Assembly: GCF_014773365.1 (NCBI RefSeq)
Contig: NZ_JACWUN010000010.1
Coordinates: 62,001 to 126,000 of the forward strand
DNA: 64,000 nucleotides
Reading direction: 5' to 3'
Source: Pelovirga terrestris
GTDB taxonomy: Bacteria; Desulfobacterota; Desulfuromonadia; Desulfuromonadales; Geopsychrobacteraceae
In this document: one piece after another, positions 28,375-37,607 of the stretch
How positions within the stretch are numbered: the first letter of the stretch is position 1
Layout: each line of letters opens with the position of its first letter
The notes under the pieces: generated by a model
The model's input: only the letters and a program-made list of their open reading frames with translations
Told to the model about the DNA's origin: nothing
Databases searched by the model: none
Program-made: the position numbers and the translations under genes

Positions 28375-29243
28375 TGTCTGATCATCTGTTGATTAAACGC
28401 ATGGCGATCATGGGGGTTGGTCTGATTGGTGGTTCATTGGCATTGGCGCTTAAAGAGGCCGGCGCTGTTGGTGAGGTGATTGGCTGCGGCCGCGGCAAAC
28501 CGAATCTGGAAAAAGCAGTGGAGCTCGGCATTATTGATCGCTATACCCGTGATCCCCGTGAGGCGGTTGCAGATGCTGACCTGATTTTTCTCGCCACACC
28601 GGTAAAAACCCTGGGAGCGGTGGTCGAGCAGTGTCTGCCGGCGATCAAGGCGGGAGCGATCATTACCGATGGAGGCAGTGTCAAGGCAGAGGTGGTGCGC
28701 CACATCGAACCCCTATTGCCTGATGTGATCCATTTCGTGCCCGGCCATCCCATTGCCGGTACCGAACAGAGCGGTGCTGAGGCAGCATTTGCCGGCCTCT
28801 ATCGGGGCAAGCGCTGTATTCTGACACCAACCGCAAAAACCGATCCGCAGGCCCTTGCTCTGATCGAACAGATGTGGCAGCTGGCCGGAAGTATCGTCGT
28901 TAAGATGCCGATGGACAAGCACGACCGGATCCTGGCAGCGATCAGCCATCTTCCCCATATGGTCGCCTACTCCCTGGTCAACGCGGTTGGTTCTTATGAT
29001 CACTACGAGGAAAATATTCTTGAATATTCTGCGGGGGGATTTCGCGATTTTACCCGCATTGCCTCCTCTGACCCGACTATGTGGCGCGACATCGCTGAGA
29101 CCAATCGAGAGGCTTTGCTGGAGATGATGGAACAGTTCGAGGTGTTTTTTGCTGAACTCAAAGCCGATGTTGCAGCGGGTGACGGCGACAAACTGTTTGA
29201 ATTCTTTCTGCGCTCCAAGCAGATGCGCGACGCAATTCTGTAG
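28374..29243 (+). CDS. tyrA: Prephenate (or arogenate) dehydrogenase
   Basis: The 289-residue NAD(P)-dependent enzyme starts with a Rossmann motif MGVGLIGGSLALAL. Conserved active-site segments are TDGGSVKAEVV, PGHPIAGTEQSGAEAA and ISHLPHMVAYSLVNAV, and GGFRDFTRIASSDPTMW is a family signature. There is no chorismate mutase domain; that function is supplied by pheA just upstream. It is translationally coupled to pheA. Confidence 0.96.
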   Translation: MSDHLLIKRMAIMGVGLIGGSLALALKEAGAVGEVIGCGRGKPNLEKAVELGIIDRYTRDPREAVADADLIFLATPVKTLGAVVEQCLPAIKAGAIITDGGSVKAEVVRHIEPLLPDVIHFVPGHPIAGTEQSGAEAAFAGLYRGKRCILTPTAKTDPQALALIEQMWQLAGSIVVKMPMDKHDRILAAISHLPHMVAYSLVNAVGSYDHYEENILEYSAGGFRDFTRIASSDPTMWRDIAETNREALLEMMEQFEVFFAELKADVAAGDGDKLFEFFLRSKQMRDAIL

Positions 29244-29297
29244 TAGCCCGTTAGTGTTCTGTCGCCGCCCTGGTTTTTTTATAAAGGACAATTAGCT

Positions 29298-30599
29298 ATG
29301 GAAAAATTAGAAAAAAGGACTCTTAAGGCCGGTACCAACTTGCGTGGCGAGGTTCGTGTGCCGGGGGATAAATCAATTTCGCACCGGGCGTTGATGTTCG
29401 CCTCCCTGGCGCGAGGTAAAAGCCAGATCAGCGGCCTGCTACAGGGGGAGGACTGCCACGCCACTTTGAACGCTTTTCGTGCCCTGGGGGTCCAGATTGA
29501 CAGTCGGGACAACTCCCATCTCTGCGTTCATGGAGTCGGGCTTAGCGGACTGCAAGAGCCAGCTAATGTGATTGATTGCGGTAATTCCGGCACCACCATG
29601 CGCCTGATCAGCGGGATTCTTGCCGCCCAGCCGTTTTTTTCGGTGCTGACCGGCGATCAGTATCTGCGCAAGCGCCCGATGCGGCGCATCGTCGAACCTT
29701 TGACCCAAATGGGAGCCCGGATTTACGGGCGCGACCAGCATAGCCGTGCCCCGCTGGCAATTGTCGGCGGGGCCCTCAAGCCGATTGACTATTCTTCTGC
29801 CATCGCCAGTGCCCAGGTGAAATCGGCCGTGTTGCTGGCCGGCATGCAGACCCGGGGCACTACTACGGTTTTTGAGCCACATCTGTCGCGTGATCACAGT
29901 GAGCGCATGTTGCGTTATTTCGGGGTGCCCTTGGAGTCCTTCCCCGGTGGTGCGCGGGTAACAGGACCGGTTGAACTTGAAGGGCGCGACCTGGTGGTGC
30001 CTGGTGATATCTCCTCGGCGGCTTTCTTTCTGGTTGCCGGACTGATTGTTCCTGACGCCGAACTGTTGCTGAAAAATGTCGGGATCAACCCGACCCGCAG
30101 CGGTATTATCGATATTTTGCGGCTGATGGGTGGGTCGATTGAATTGCTTAACGAACGTGAGCAGTGTGGCGAACCGGTAGCTGATCTGCTGGTCAAAAGC
30201 AGTTCATTGACGGGGATTGACATCAATGGAGAGCTGGTGCCGCGGGCCATTGATGAGTTTCCGGTGATCAGCGTTGCCGCGACCTTTGCCACCGGGGTAA
30301 CGGTTATTACCGATGCTGCCGAGTTGCGGGTCAAGGAAACCGATCGCATTGAGGCCGTCTGCAGCTGCCTGAATCAGCTTGGGGGGCGAGCGGAGCCGCT
30401 GGCTGACGGGATGATGATTACCGGGACCGGGCATCTATCTGGCGGGCAGGTGACTTCCTATGGCGACCATCGCATCGCCATGAGTATGGCGATTGCGGCG
30501 CTGGTTGCCGACGGCCAGGTGACTATTGAAGACACCAGCTGCACTGAAACCTCCTTTCCGGGCTTCTGGGATCTACTTAACCAGATCCGTCAGGACTGA
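29298..30599 (+). CDS. aroA: 3-phosphoshikimate 1-carboxyvinyltransferase (EPSP synthase)
   Basis: The 433-residue enzyme joins phosphoenolpyruvate and shikimate-3-phosphate, the sixth shikimate step. Seen: VPGDKSISHRALMFASLA at the N-terminus (Lys and Ser of the active site), LIDCGNSGTTMRL-like stretch (IDCGNSGTTMRLISG), ASAQVKSAVLLAG, and RVKETDRI near the C-terminus. The residue after GNSG is Thr-Thr-Met, the class II-like form. AGGAC precedes the ATG. It is followed by cmk, a common order. Confidence 0.97.
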   Translation: MEKLEKRTLKAGTNLRGEVRVPGDKSISHRALMFASLARGKSQISGLLQGEDCHATLNAFRALGVQIDSRDNSHLCVHGVGLSGLQEPANVIDCGNSGTTMRLISGILAAQPFFSVLTGDQYLRKRPMRRIVEPLTQMGARIYGRDQHSRAPLAIVGGALKPIDYSSAIASAQVKSAVLLAGMQTRGTTTVFEPHLSRDHSERMLRYFGVPLESFPGGARVTGPVELEGRDLVVPGDISSAAFFLVAGLIVPDAELLLKNVGINPTRSGIIDILRLMGGSIELLNEREQCGEPVADLLVKSSSLTGIDINGELVPRAIDEFPVISVAATFATGVTVITDAAELRVKETDRIEAVCSCLNQLGGRAEPLADGMMITGTGHLSGGQVTSYGDHRIAMSMAIAALVADGQVTIEDTSCTETSFPGFWDLLNQIRQD

Positions 30600-30603
30600 T
30601 ATC

Positions 30604-31335
30604 ATGACCCATGACAAACACCCCAAAGCGACCTCAGCCCGAGGGTTGGTCGTAGCGATTGATGGCCCGGCCGGTGCCGGCAAGAGCACGATCAGTACCC
30701 GTTTGGCCGAGAATTTAGGGTATCTTTATGTTGATACCGGAGCCATGTACCGTGCTGTCGCCTGCCTGGTAGCACAACGCAGGCTAAACCCTGACGATGA
30801 AGAATCATTAAAAAAATTATGTAGTGATGTGCGTATCGATCTGGTTGCAACGGCTGCGGGACTGAAAGTTTATGCCATGGGGGAAGATGTTACGCAGCAA
30901 ATCCGGACACCGGAAATCAGTAAATTAACCCCCCTGGTTGCCGCGTCACCTGCCGTTCGCGCAGCCATGCTGCTGCTGCAGCGCCAATTGGGGGCATCCG
31001 GCGGGGTGGTCCTTGAGGGGCGCGATATCGGCACGGTGGTTTTTCCCGAGGCGCAGGTGAAATTCTTTCTCAGTGCTTCGGCCGAAGAACGTGGTCGCCG
31101 GCGCTACACCGAACTTCAACAAAAAGGAATAAACGTTGATCTGCACGAAACGATAGCTGCAGTGCGTGAGCGAGATCAGGCCGATATGAATCGCACCCAG
31201 GCTCCCCTGAAACAGGCGGCGGACGCGGTTGTTGTTGATTCAACCCGGATGACGATTGATGAGGTCCTGGTGCTGATGGAAGATCTGGTCAGGGCGCGTG
31301 AAAAAAACCAAAACAAATCAGGAATCCCTGAATAA
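30604..31335 (+). CDS. cmk: Cytidylate kinase
   Basis: The 243-residue enzyme phosphorylates CMP and dCMP. The P-loop is in IDGPAGAGKSTIS, followed by YVDTGAMYRAVA; the LID/CMP-binding part has LEGRDIGTVVFP, FFLSASAEERGRRRY and the family motif RDQADMNRTQAPLKQA. The start is at 30604, four bases after the aroA stop, with AGGA in the end of aroA; the in-frame ATG at 30526 lies inside aroA. It precedes rpsA, as in many proteobacteria. Confidence 0.96.
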   Translation: MTHDKHPKATSARGLVVAIDGPAGAGKSTISTRLAENLGYLYVDTGAMYRAVACLVAQRRLNPDDEESLKKLCSDVRIDLVATAAGLKVYAMGEDVTQQIRTPEISKLTPLVAASPAVRAAMLLLQRQLGASGGVVLEGRDIGTVVFPEAQVKFFLSASAEERGRRRYTELQQKGINVDLHETIAAVRERDQADMNRTQAPLKQAADAVVVDSTRMTIDEVLVLMEDLVRAREKNQNKSGIPE

Positions 31336-31460
31336 TAAGAATAACTGCTTGAAAAATATTGGTTTGTTTTTTTTTAAATGCTGTGCTAACTTGCGCATTC
31401 TCAAATTTTGAGTCCGCCGTCGCAAGGCGTCGGAAAATTCGCAAGGGGGTAACATCTCCA

Positions 31461-33179
31461 ATGGTAGAAGACAAAGACATGTTTGACGAGAATGAAATGC
31501 AGGATCTGGAAGGTGAGGAAAATTTCGAAGAACTGCTTAAGGACTATGAGCAGGGTGGCTTCGAGCTGAAGCGTAACGACGTTGTTCAAGGAACGATTGT
31601 CCAGGTAACACCTGATGCGGTTGTTGTTGATGTCGGTTACAAATCGGAAGGGATGATTCCCTTGCGGGAATTTGCTGACGAAAAAGGGGAGATCAACGTC
31701 AAGGTAGGCGACGTCTACGATGTTCTCTTTGGCGGTGGCGAGAGCGACAGTGGTCTGATTGTCCTCTCCAAGGAAAAAGCCGATCGTCAGAAAATCTGGA
31801 ACTCTCTTGAAGAAGGGGCTGTGGTCGAAGGCCGTATTGTCAGTCGCATCAAGGGTGGTCTGTCAGTTGACATCGGTGTTAATGCCTTTTTACCTGGTTC
31901 TCAGGTTGATTTGCGCCCGGTACGCAATCTTGACAAGGTGATCGGCCAGAATTTCGATTTCAAGATTATCAAGCTGAACAAGCGTCGCGGCAATATTGTC
32001 CTGTCACGTCGGGTTCTGCTCGAAAACGAGCGTGAATCACAGCGTGGCGAAACGCTCAAAACCCTTGAAGAAAACCAGGTTGTTGAGGGTATTGTTAAAA
32101 ATCTTACCGACTATGGTGCCTTTATTGACCTGGGCGGTATTGACGGTTTGCTGCACATTACCGATATGTCCTGGGGACGCGTCAAGCATCCTTCGGATAT
32201 CCTCGCGGTCGGCGACAAGATCAATGTCAAGGTGCTTAAATTCGATCGTGATAAAGAGCGTGTGTCTCTGGGGCTTAAGCAGATTGCGCCGGATCCATGG
32301 CTCGATGTTGCAGCAAAATACCCGATCGGATCCAGGGTAGTCGGCAAGGTAGTCAGTCTGACCGATTACGGTGCGTTTGTTGAACTGGAAGAGGGAGTTG
32401 AAGGGCTGATCCACGTCTCTGAAATGAGCTGGACCAAGCGGATCAAGCATCCGAACAAGGTATTAAACATTGGTGATGAAGTTGAGTCCGTAGTGCTTGC
32501 CCTTGATTCAGATAATCGTCGTATTTCTCTGGGACTGAAGCAGATTGAACCCAACCCCTGGGAAGTGATCGGCGAGAAATTCCCGATTGGTACGATTATC
32601 GAGGGTCAGGTCAAAAATATTACCGACTTTGGTGTGTTTGTCGGGGTTGATGAAGGGATTGACGGTCTGGTTCATATCTCAGATCTGTCCTGGACCAAGC
32701 GCATTAAACATCCTTCCGATGCCTTTAAAAAGGGTGATCTGGTCAAGGCGGTGGTTCTTAATATCGATCGCGAAAACGAGCGCTTTTCTCTGGGAATCAA
32801 ACAGTTAAGCTCTGATCCATGGGAATCGGTACCGGTACGCTATGCCCGTGGCACGATTATCAAAGGGAAGGTTACCTCGGTTACGGATTTCGGCATCTTC
32901 ATTGAACTCGAAGAAGGCATTGAGGGTCTGATCCACGTTTCCGAACTGAGCAAGGAAAAGATCGACAATCCGAAAGATTTTGCTGAAGTCGGAACCGTTC
33001 TTGAAGCGGCTGTCCTGCAGGTTGATACGGTTGATCGCAAGATTGCCCTGTCGGTTAAAAACATTGATGAACAGAAAGAAAAGGCTGAAGTCAATGAATT
33101 CATGGGTGCGCAGAAGCAGGCGACCTCAAGCCTTGGTGCGTTGCTTCAGGGAGCAATGGGCCGTAAAAACGACGACTGA
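31461..33179 (+). CDS. rpsA: 30S ribosomal protein S1
   Basis: The 572-residue protein has six S1 (OB-fold) repeats from about residue 30 to the C-terminus; repeats 3-6 are well conserved, each with a form of VTDYGAFVELEEGVEGLIHVSEM. It binds mRNA and helps start translation on structured messages. AAGGGGGT precedes the ATG at 31461; the in-frame ATG at 31359 adds a non-homologous 34 residues and is rejected. The leader of about 125 bases has short hairpins such as CGCC/GGCG; S1 autoregulation is known in E. coli, but no matching site can be proven here. Confidence 0.96.
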   Translation: MVEDKDMFDENEMQDLEGEENFEELLKDYEQGGFELKRNDVVQGTIVQVTPDAVVVDVGYKSEGMIPLREFADEKGEINVKVGDVYDVLFGGGESDSGLIVLSKEKADRQKIWNSLEEGAVVEGRIVSRIKGGLSVDIGVNAFLPGSQVDLRPVRNLDKVIGQNFDFKIIKLNKRRGNIVLSRRVLLENERESQRGETLKTLEENQVVEGIVKNLTDYGAFIDLGGIDGLLHITDMSWGRVKHPSDILAVGDKINVKVLKFDRDKERVSLGLKQIAPDPWLDVAAKYPIGSRVVGKVVSLTDYGAFVELEEGVEGLIHVSEMSWTKRIKHPNKVLNIGDEVESVVLALDSDNRRISLGLKQIEPNPWEVIGEKFPIGTIIEGQVKNITDFGVFVGVDEGIDGLVHISDLSWTKRIKHPSDAFKKGDLVKAVVLNIDRENERFSLGIKQLSSDPWESVPVRYARGTIIKGKVTSVTDFGIFIELEEGIEGLIHVSELSKEKIDNPKDFAEVGTVLEAAVLQVDTVDRKIALSVKNIDEQKEKAEVNEFMGAQKQATSSLGALLQGAMGRKNDD

Positions 33180-33194
33180 TTCTTGTTGAACTCT

Positions 33195-33230
33195 AAAAAA
33201 AAGGGCCCAGCCTGTACTGGGCCCTTTTTT
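33195..33230 (+). terminator. Terminator of rpsA
   Basis: GGGCCCAG and CTGGGCCC form a perfect eight-base-pair stem with a six-base loop, preceded by A8 and followed by T6. sppA starts only 12 bases beyond it. Confidence 0.92.
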
Positions 33231-33241
33231 GTGGGCAAGAA

Positions 33242-34132
33242 ATGAAAAAACGTCCATTTTTTCTTGCAACCATGCTGATTGGCGGCATCTTTTTGTTTTT
33301 TCTGCTGGTATTCGTCGCCGCCGGTTTTTTTCGTAGTGGCACATTCCTGCCGACCTCATCCAGTCGCATTGGTGTCCTGGACATTTCCGGCATGGTCAGC
33401 AATGAGCGGTTGATCATCAAACAGATAGATACTTTCAGGGACGATAAGTCGGTTAAGGCGATTGTCCTGCGTATCGATTCTCCGGGGGGTGCGGTAGGTC
33501 CCTCGCAGGAGATTTATCACGAACTGAAGAAGCTGGCGCAGGAAAAGCCCCTCATTGTCTCGTTCGGCGCCGTTGCTGCTTCAGGCGGCTACTATCTGGC
33601 GATGGCGGGGGAGTGGATCTTTGCAAATCCCGGCACAATTACCGGCAGTATCGGCGTCGTGATGAGTTTTCCTGACTACCAGGAGTTGATGGGCAAGGTC
33701 GGGATCAAATCTGAGGTTATCAAGAGTGGTCCCTTTAAGGATATCGGTTCTGCATCCCGTAACATGACCGATGATGAGCGTTACCTGCTGCAGGGTATGA
33801 TCGCTGACGTTCATCTTCAGTTTGTGGAAGCTGTCAGTGACGGTCGTCATATCCCGGTTGCAGAACTTGCGCCCTACGTTGATGGCCGAATTTTTACCGG
33901 ACGTCAGGCTCTGAACTTTGGCTTGATTGACCAGCTTGGCAGTTTTAATGACGCTGTTGATCATGCTGCACTGCGTGTCGGCATCGTCGGCAAGCCTGAC
34001 CTTGTTTATCCGCCACCGGAAAGACAGGAATTTTTACAACGCTATTTAAATATTCTACTGAAGCGTTTCGGCGGAGTCGACCTGGGGTTCAAGGATACCT
34101 TGGGGCCTAAGTATCTATGGACTGGGCCGTAA
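33242..34132 (+). CDS. sppA: Signal peptide peptidase SppA, short form
   Basis: The 296-residue membrane protease degrades cleaved signal peptides. One N-terminal membrane helix (residues about 8-30) is followed by a ClpP-like domain with LRIDSPGGAVGPSQEIYHEL, the catalytic Ser in GAVAASGGYYLAM, and the catalytic Lys probably in IKSGPFKDIGS. The length fits the half-size, 36K-type SppA. No clear ribosome-binding site is seen and the start is 11 bases after the rpsA terminator, so expression may depend on read-through. The IHF gene follows after 37 bases. Confidence 0.92.
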   Translation: MKKRPFFLATMLIGGIFLFFLLVFVAAGFFRSGTFLPTSSSRIGVLDISGMVSNERLIIKQIDTFRDDKSVKAIVLRIDSPGGAVGPSQEIYHELKKLAQEKPLIVSFGAVAASGGYYLAMAGEWIFANPGTITGSIGVVMSFPDYQELMGKVGIKSEVIKSGPFKDIGSASRNMTDDERYLLQGMIADVHLQFVEAVSDGRHIPVAELAPYVDGRIFTGRQALNFGLIDQLGSFNDAVDHAALRVGIVGKPDLVYPPPERQEFLQRYLNILLKRFGGVDLGFKDTLGPKYLWTGP

Positions 34133-34169
34133 ATCAGTGACCAGCACTTACCTATGTGGAAGGTTGATA

Positions 34170-34451
34170 ATGACTAAAAGTGAATTGATTGAAAAGCTTT
34201 CGGAAGAGCATGAATTGTTGACAAAAAAAGAGGCAGAAGCAGTTATTAACGTCATTTTTGACGGGATTGGTTCGGCATTGGCTCAAGGTGATCGGGTTGA
34301 AATTCGCGGTTTTGGCTCTTTTTCTGTGCGCGAGCGCAGTGCCCGTGAGGCCAGAAACCCAAAGAGCGGTGAAGTGGTTGAAATTGCTTCACGCAAAACA
34401 CCTTTCTTTAAAACCGGCAAAGAGTTGCGTGAGCGGGTGGATTCTCTTTAA
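34170..34451 (+). CDS. ihfB: Integration host factor beta subunit
   Basis: The 93-residue DNA-bending protein of the HU/IHF family. It has MTKSELIEKL at the start and the signature EIRGFGSFSVRERSAREARNP with the Pro that intercalates in DNA. IHF-beta style residues and the neighbourhood after rpsA support ihfB rather than HU. AAGGTTGATA lies before the ATG at 34170; an upstream in-frame start at 34137 is not supported. A strong terminator follows. Confidence 0.9.
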   Translation: MTKSELIEKLSEEHELLTKKEAEAVINVIFDGIGSALAQGDRVEIRGFGSFSVRERSAREARNPKSGEVVEIASRKTPFFKTGKELRERVDSL

Positions 34452-34480
34452 CGCATTTCTGTCGTCGTCCCACAAACGGG

Positions 34481-34513
34481 AAAAAGCCCTGAATCACTGA
34501 TTCAGGGCTTTTT
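34481..34513. terminator. Terminator downstream of ihfB
   Basis: AAAAAGCCCTGAATC and GATTCAGGGCTTTTT form a fifteen-base-pair inverted repeat with a three-base loop. It can work on both strands. Confidence 0.93.
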
Positions 34514-34769
34514 ATCTGATGGTTTCCAGGATGACGGGTTGGTACCGGGCTATGACCTTCAGCAAGCTTTGTCTGTGGTGGCTACTTCAGGCTTCCGGCT
34601 TGAGAGTCGGCTTGCTCACCATAACCACACGAACAGATTAAGGTCATCAGAAAACGTTGGTCAAAGTCTCGGCACACTTCCCGCGCATCCCAGAAAACTT
34701 GATTGCGCTCTTTGTTGTCATACTACCATTCGCGCTTATTCTGTCAATAGATTTAATCTTTATTTGTAG
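34514..34769. other. Non-coding gap between ihfB and the pseudouridine synthase gene
   Basis: About 255 bases. A 76-codon frame (34539-34769) has no recognisable features and a composition unlike nearby genes, so I do not call it. The promoter of the next gene presumably lies here, but no convincing box pair was found. Confidence 0.5.
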
Positions 34770-35720
34770 ATGCTAAATCACATGAATAACGTAACCAAAA
34801 AATGGGATATTTATCGTCTGACGGTTGATGCTGTCCATTCTGGAATGCGACTCGATCAGTTTTTGCCGCAGGGGGTGGCTGCGTTGTCACGCTCTCTGGT
34901 CCGCAAGGTCATTGACATCGGCGGAGTCCATGTCAATGGTCAGCGCATTCGGACAGCTTCAAGAATGCTCGCAAGTGGTGATCTGGTTGAACTGTACCTT
35001 GATCATCTACCTCTGGTGCCCTGGCGGATCAGCTCACAGGATGTGGTTTTTCAGGATAACTATCTGATTGTTATCAATAAACCGGCTACAATTGAAACCC
35101 AGCCGACCCATGCCCGTTACAAGGGGACCCTCTATGAAGCCCTGCAGGTGTATTTGCAGGACCCTTTTCGTCCCCATCAAAAACCAGAGATAGGTATGGT
35201 TCAGCGTCTTGATCGCTCGACCTCCGGGCTTATCGTCTTTTCCATTCACCCTAAGGCCCATAAAAAAATGACGGAGCTGTTTAAAGACGGTCATGTGGAT
35301 AAAATCTATCTGGCACTGGTGTCTGGACAGCCCGCTTCTGCCCATGGCGAAATCCGTTCATTGTTGGCGCGCTCGCGGCGGGAAAATCGAGTCCATAGCG
35401 TCACCACAGGTGGTAAGCCGGCCATTACCCGGTACCGGATGAAATCCCGGCTCAACAGCTGTTCGTTACTGGAGGTGCAGATATTGACCGGGCGCTCTCA
35501 CCAGATTCGGGCTCACATGGCAGAGTTGGGATGTCCCTTGCTTGGGGACCAGCGCTATGGCGGCCCCATGGTGCTCGATGGTATGATGATAAGCCGTCCC
35601 ATGCTGCACGCGCAGCGGCTTAAGTTTTTACACCCGCTTTCCGCACAACCGCTTGAAGTGTCTGTGCCGATGCCGGCAGACATGGATCAGGCTCTGCAAT
35701 TTTTAAAAGAGGTCAAGTAA
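34770..35720 (+). CDS. RluA-family pseudouridine synthase
   Basis: The 316-residue protein has an S4 RNA-binding domain at the N-terminus (GMRLDQFLPQGVAALSRSLV, then IGGVHVNGQRI) and an RluA-type catalytic domain with the Asp motif GMVQRLDRSTSGLIVF, where RLDRSTSG replaces the usual RLDKDTSG, and LTGRSHQIRAHMAELG. RluC or RluD-like enzymes modify 23S rRNA; which site is modified here cannot be told. A second ATG lies at 34782; neither has a clear ribosome-binding site. The stop overlaps the lgt start (TAATG). Confidence 0.9.
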   Translation: MLNHMNNVTKKWDIYRLTVDAVHSGMRLDQFLPQGVAALSRSLVRKVIDIGGVHVNGQRIRTASRMLASGDLVELYLDHLPLVPWRISSQDVVFQDNYLIVINKPATIETQPTHARYKGTLYEALQVYLQDPFRPHQKPEIGMVQRLDRSTSGLIVFSIHPKAHKKMTELFKDGHVDKIYLALVSGQPASAHGEIRSLLARSRRENRVHSVTTGGKPAITRYRMKSRLNSCSLLEVQILTGRSHQIRAHMAELGCPLLGDQRYGGPMVLDGMMISRPMLHAQRLKFLHPLSAQPLEVSVPMPADMDQALQFLKEVK

Positions 35721-36508
35721 TGATAGCAGCTCAAATTGATCCGATTATTTTTACCATAGGCCCACTGGCTGTACGCTGGTATGGCATGATGTACCTGCTG
35801 AGCTTTGTCGGTGGTTATTTCATGATGGTGCATATCTGTAACCTGCGCCGCTATCCGCTCAATCGTGAGGCGGTAGCCGATCTGCTGTTTTATGCGGTTA
35901 TCGGAGTAGTAGCCGGTGGTCGCCTGGGATACACACTCTTTTACCAGCCGGCATACTACCTTGAGCATCCCCTTGAAATATTTTATATCTGGCAAGGGGG
36001 GATGAGTTTTCATGGTGGCCTGATGGGGGTTTTTATTGTCCTGTTCTGGTTTGCCAGACGGCGCAATATACCGCTGCTGCAACTTGGTGATCTGACTGTT
36101 GCGGCTGTGCCCATTGGCTTAGGACTGGGACGCATAGGCAACTTTATCAACGGAGAATTATGGGGACGGCCTACCGAGTTGCCCTGGGGGATGGTTTTTC
36201 CTGCCGCCGACTTGCAAGCCCGCCACCCCAGTCAACTATATGAGGCGTTTCTCGAGGGATTTGTGCTGTTGCTGGTGATTTATGGTCTCCATCGCTTCGG
36301 CGTTAAGCGTGGTGTCCCGGTGGCCGTTTTTTTGCTGGGTTATGGTCTTGCCCGTTTCATCGTTGAATTTGTTCGTGAACCCGATATCCACCTGGGTTTT
36401 TTATGGGGCGGTGCAACTATGGGGCAGCTGTTATCCCTGCCGATGATGGTCGTTGGTGGGTTCTTGTTGTTATGGCTATTAAAAGGGCAGAACGATGAAA
36501 GAAATTGA
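35720..36508 (+). CDS. lgt: Prolipoprotein diacylglyceryl transferase
   Basis: The 262-residue membrane enzyme attaches diacylglycerol to the lipobox Cys of prolipoproteins, the first step in lipoprotein maturation. Conserved motifs: VRWYGMMYLLSF, GGMSFHGGLMGVF, and GLGRIGNFINGELWGRPT with the Arg and the Asn-Gly-Glu. Seven hydrophobic segments are seen. It overlaps the start of the next gene by 14 bases. It fits with the many lipoproteins further along the window. Confidence 0.96.
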   Translation: MIAAQIDPIIFTIGPLAVRWYGMMYLLSFVGGYFMMVHICNLRRYPLNREAVADLLFYAVIGVVAGGRLGYTLFYQPAYYLEHPLEIFYIWQGGMSFHGGLMGVFIVLFWFARRRNIPLLQLGDLTVAAVPIGLGLGRIGNFINGELWGRPTELPWGMVFPAADLQARHPSQLYEAFLEGFVLLLVIYGLHRFGVKRGVPVAVFLLGYGLARFIVEFVREPDIHLGFLWGGATMGQLLSLPMMVVGGFLLLWLLKGQNDERN

Positions 36509-37145
36509 AGCCATTATCTACGATTGCGACGGGGTCCTGTTTGAAAGCCACGCTGCCAATCTGGCCTATTATAATCAAATTTTTTCAGCTTTTGGCTATC
36601 CTCCGATCACCGTAGACCAACAGGAAAAGGCCTATCTGTGCCATACCGCCAGTTCGCCCGTGGTATTAGCCGGTTTGATGCGAGCAACTGATGTGCCTGC
36701 TGCACTCAGCTTTGCGGCAGAGATCGATTATCGGGAATTTATTCCGTTGATGAAGCCGATGCCTCATCTGCATCAGGTCCTTGAGGTTGTCGCTAATCAC
36801 TATCCCCTGGCGATTGCTACTAATCGTGGGGGCAGCGTTATGCCGATTTTAGAGCATTTTGGCCTCGATCAATTTTTTTCTGCGGTGGTGACCAGCCGTG
36901 ATGTAAAAAAGCCCAAGCCGGCGCCGGATATGCTTCTGCTGGCGGCTCGCCAACTCGGTTACCAGCCATTCACCTGTCTTTTTATCGGTGATTCAGAGCT
37001 GGATCAGGCTGCAGCTGCGGCCGGGTCATTTCATTTTGCCGGCTATGGAGAGCGGTTTGTGCGGGAAAAAAGCGTTGCTAAGGTGTTGAGCCATCATCTG
37101 GATCTGCTCCAGCATTTGAACCTGTCGGATTCTATTAATCAATGA
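36495..37145 (+). CDS. HAD-superfamily phosphatase (Gph/PpaX-like)
   Basis: The 216-residue hydrolase has motif I DCDGVLFES (nucleophile and acid Asp), motif II ATNRG (Thr/Asn), a Lys in VKKPKPAPDMLL, and motif IV FIGDSELDQAAA. Subclass IA cap helices lie at residues about 20-85. Likely substrates are small phosphates such as phosphoglycolate, but the sequence does not say. It overlaps lgt by 14 bases and converges with the RsbW-like gene, overlapping its end by 7 bases. Confidence 0.88.
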   Translation: MKEIEAIIYDCDGVLFESHAANLAYYNQIFSAFGYPPITVDQQEKAYLCHTASSPVVLAGLMRATDVPAALSFAAEIDYREFIPLMKPMPHLHQVLEVVANHYPLAIATNRGGSVMPILEHFGLDQFFSAVVTSRDVKKPKPAPDMLLLAARQLGYQPFTCLFIGDSELDQAAAAAGSFHFAGYGERFVREKSVAKVLSHHLDLLQHLNLSDSINQ

Positions 37146-37561
37146 AACGTTTTTGTCATTTCCAGCACATTAGCCCCGTTTTCTTGTAAATACTTCACAT
37201 TGTCCATCAGTTTCAGAATAATGTTGATACCTCGCCCACCCTCATCGCAGGGGTGGGCTTTTGTTTTTCTGCGGGCGCTGATATCAAAACCCGGACCCTG
37301 GTCATAAATTCTGATGACCAGGTCATCATCGGAGGCCGAGATGCTGATGTGGACATCCTTATCCGGGTCGGAGTTGTTGCCGTGGCAGATGGCATTGGTC
37401 AACCCTTCTGTCAAACAGAGGTTAAGATGATAGGCCAGTTCACGCCGGTTTCCCTGGTAGTTGTTCAAGGAGAAAGCCAGGCTTTCACCTATCTGACCTA
37501 TCAGGGCGAGATAGCGAGTCTGGCTGGGTACCTTGATGTTGAGTTCTACCCGCTTAGGCAT
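37139..37561 (-). CDS. RsbW-like serine kinase (anti-sigma factor type)
   Basis: The 140-residue HATPase-domain protein has the N-box ELAYHLNLCLTEGLTNAICHGN, the G1 box YDQGPGFD and the G2 box GGRGINIILKLMD. Such kinases phosphorylate a STAS partner and bind a target, often a sigma factor. It lies 46 bases after the STAS gene and behind the SpoIIE phosphatase, completing a partner-switching set. The start at 37561 has AAGAAGG upstream; a longer frame reaching 37654 overlaps the STAS gene and is not supported. No sigma factor is nearby, so the target is unknown. Confidence 0.9.
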   Translation of the reverse strand: MPKRVELNIKVPSQTRYLALIGQIGESLAFSLNNYQGNRRELAYHLNLCLTEGLTNAICHGNNSDPDKDVHISISASDDDLVIRIYDQGPGFDISARRKTKAHPCDEGGRGINIILKLMDNVKYLQENGANVLEMTKTFH

Positions 37562-37607
37562 AAAAACCTTCTTTACAACAGGGTTGTGGCAGGGTTGTGG
37601 CGATAGC

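Noticed and set aside
34539-34769. A 76-codon frame between ihfB and the pseudouridine synthase gene
   Set aside because: No ribosome-binding site, no recognisable motif and odd composition; treated as non-coding.
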